Source of the DNA: Veillonella parvula
GTDB taxonomy: Bacteria; Bacillota; Negativicutes; Veillonellales; Veillonellaceae
NCBI RefSeq assembly: GCF_902810435.1
Contig: NZ_LR778174.1
Location: 1,658,501 to 1,722,500 of the forward strand
DNA: 64,000 nt
Direction of reading: 5' to 3'
Shown one piece after another: positions 63,395 through 64,000 of this stretch. The position numbers were made by a program, and so were the translations under genes. Positions within the stretch are counted from its first letter, which is position 1; each line of letters opens with the position of its first letter. The notes under the pieces are model-generated. The model made no database searches. It was not told the origin of the DNA and saw only the letters and a program-made list of their open reading frames with translations.

Positions 63395-63763
63395 TTATTT
63401 CTTTTTACCAGCAATTGCTTTTCTAGGACCTTTGCGAGTACGTGCATTCGTTTTAGTACGTTGACCACGAAGTGGTAAACCCATACGATGACGTTTGCCT
63501 CGATAGGAGTTGATTTCAATTAAGCGTTTAATGTTAAGAGCTTCTTCACGACGAAGGTCACCTTCTACTTTGTAATCAGCATCTAACAATTCACGGATTT
63601 TCGCTACTTCATCTTCAGAAAGATCGCGAACGCGTGTGTCAGGATTGATACCAGTTTTAGCAATAATTTCAGATGCTAAAGTCGGACCAATACCATAAAT
63701 ATAAGTTAAACCAATTTCCACTCGTTTATCACGAGGTAAATCTACACCGGCGATACGTGCCAT
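63395..63763 (-). CDS. rpsM: Ribosomal protein S13
   Basis: The 122-residue uS13. The N-terminal [32 protein letters not shown] and the basic tail [17 protein letters not shown] identify it. It precedes rpsK by 19 bases. Confidence 0.98.
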   Translation of the reverse strand: MARIAGVDLPRDKRVEIGLTYIYGIGPTLASEIIAKTGINPDTRVRDLSEDEVAKIRELLDADYKVEGDLRREEALNIKRLIEINSYRGKRHRMGLPLRGQRTKTNARTRKGPRKAIAGKKK

Positions 63764-63786
63764 CTAATCATCCACCTCCTATCAGA

Positions 63787-63900
63787 TTATCCTTGTTTTT
63801 GTTTATGTTTTGGATTTTCGCAAATAACCATTACACGGCCTTTGCGTTTAATGATTTTACATTTTTCGCATATCTTTTTAACTGATGGTTGAACCTTCAT
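63787..63900 (-). CDS. rpmJ: Ribosomal protein L36
   Basis: The 37-residue bL36, too short for most ORF cut-offs. The sequence [20 protein letters not shown] and the later [13 protein letters not shown] carry the zinc-type CxxC...C..H pattern. It sits between infA and rpsM as in most bacteria. Confidence 0.97.
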   Translation of the reverse strand: MKVQPSVKKICEKCKIIKRKGRVMVICENPKHKQKQG

Positions 63901-63926
63901 TAGTACCTCCTTTGTGGACCCTATGC

Positions 63927-64000
63927 TTATTTAAAGCGATAGGTGATGCGACCACGATTTAAGTCATACGGTGTCAGTTCCATAGTAACTTTATCACCAG
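63927..64000 (-). CDS. infA: Translation initiation factor IF-1 (InfA), C-terminal part
   Basis: Only the last 23-24 residues lie in the window, reading [20 protein letters not shown] and then RFK before the stop, which is the typical IF-1 end. The rest is beyond the right edge. The next gene in the transcript is rpmJ. Confidence 0.95.
   Translation of the reverse strand, partial: GDKVTMELTPYDLNRGRITYRFK

Overview
The window reads as a chromosome segment of a Negativicute, most likely Veillonella. The signs are moderate-to-low GC, the Firmicute-type block rpmJ-rpsM-rpsK-rpoA-rplQ followed by ecfA1-ecfA2-ecfT-truA, a separate monocistronic rpsD, the sepF/yggS/proC/ylmH division cluster, and two adjacent cobT-like genes of the ArsA/ArsB type described from Sporomusa and Veillonella. 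This placement is inference from gene content; no search was run. Nearly everything is on the minus strand. Only three protein genes (an MFS permease, a LysR regulator and a YnfA-like protein) are on plus.

Layout. 1-3943: citrate-lyase-like citD-citE-citF with a DASS carboxylate transporter; citF runs off the left edge. 4331-7783: LysR regulator, Bax-inhibitor-1-like membrane protein and pyruvate kinase. 7983-12146: dnaE and a YgjP-like metallopeptidase. 12416-15542: an AT-rich patch of four poorly known genes, one of them a duplicated YezG/DUF600 immunity-like protein. 15779-22920: XRE regulator and the heme/siroheme operon sirC-hemA-hemC-cobA/hemD-hemB-hemL. 22978-25824: ylmH-proC-sepF-yggS. 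26001-29906: pgeF, a TIGR03960-type radical SAM protein, and a DUF421/DUF3290 pair. 30006-30726: an IS200/IS605-type element with tnpA only. 30830-38332: branched-chain amino acid operon ilvD-ilvA-ilvB-ilvN-(ABC ATPase)-ilvC, preceded by an Ile/Leu/Val-rich small ORF and an intrinsic terminator. 38464-42715: second DASS transporter with a cupin, a metal-binding HMA protein, tatA, pgl and an enoyl-CoA hydratase-like gene. 42807-48556: a possible nuclease, rplM-rpsI, an immunity-like gene, the MFS permease, rpsD and LysR. 49287-50001: nine tRNA genes in an imperfect duplication. 50202-57638: arsB/arsA, tyrA, a MATE exporter and korAB. 57935-64000: truA, the ECF transporter and the alpha-operon ribosomal genes, ending in a partial infA.

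The metabolic genes fit an anaerobic organic-acid fermenter: carboxylate transporters, citrate-lyase-like proteins, pyruvate kinase and a 2-oxoacid:ferredoxin oxidoreductase. Heme/siroheme and phenolic-cobamide genes supply tetrapyrrole cofactors.

The two most interesting observations are (i) the unannotated small ORF at 38120-38251, with 15 Leu/Ile/Val among its first 22 residues, lying between a promoter and a terminator upstream of ilvD, which suggests peptide-mediated attenuation; and (ii) a CitD that lacks the serine carrying the citrate lyase prosthetic group.
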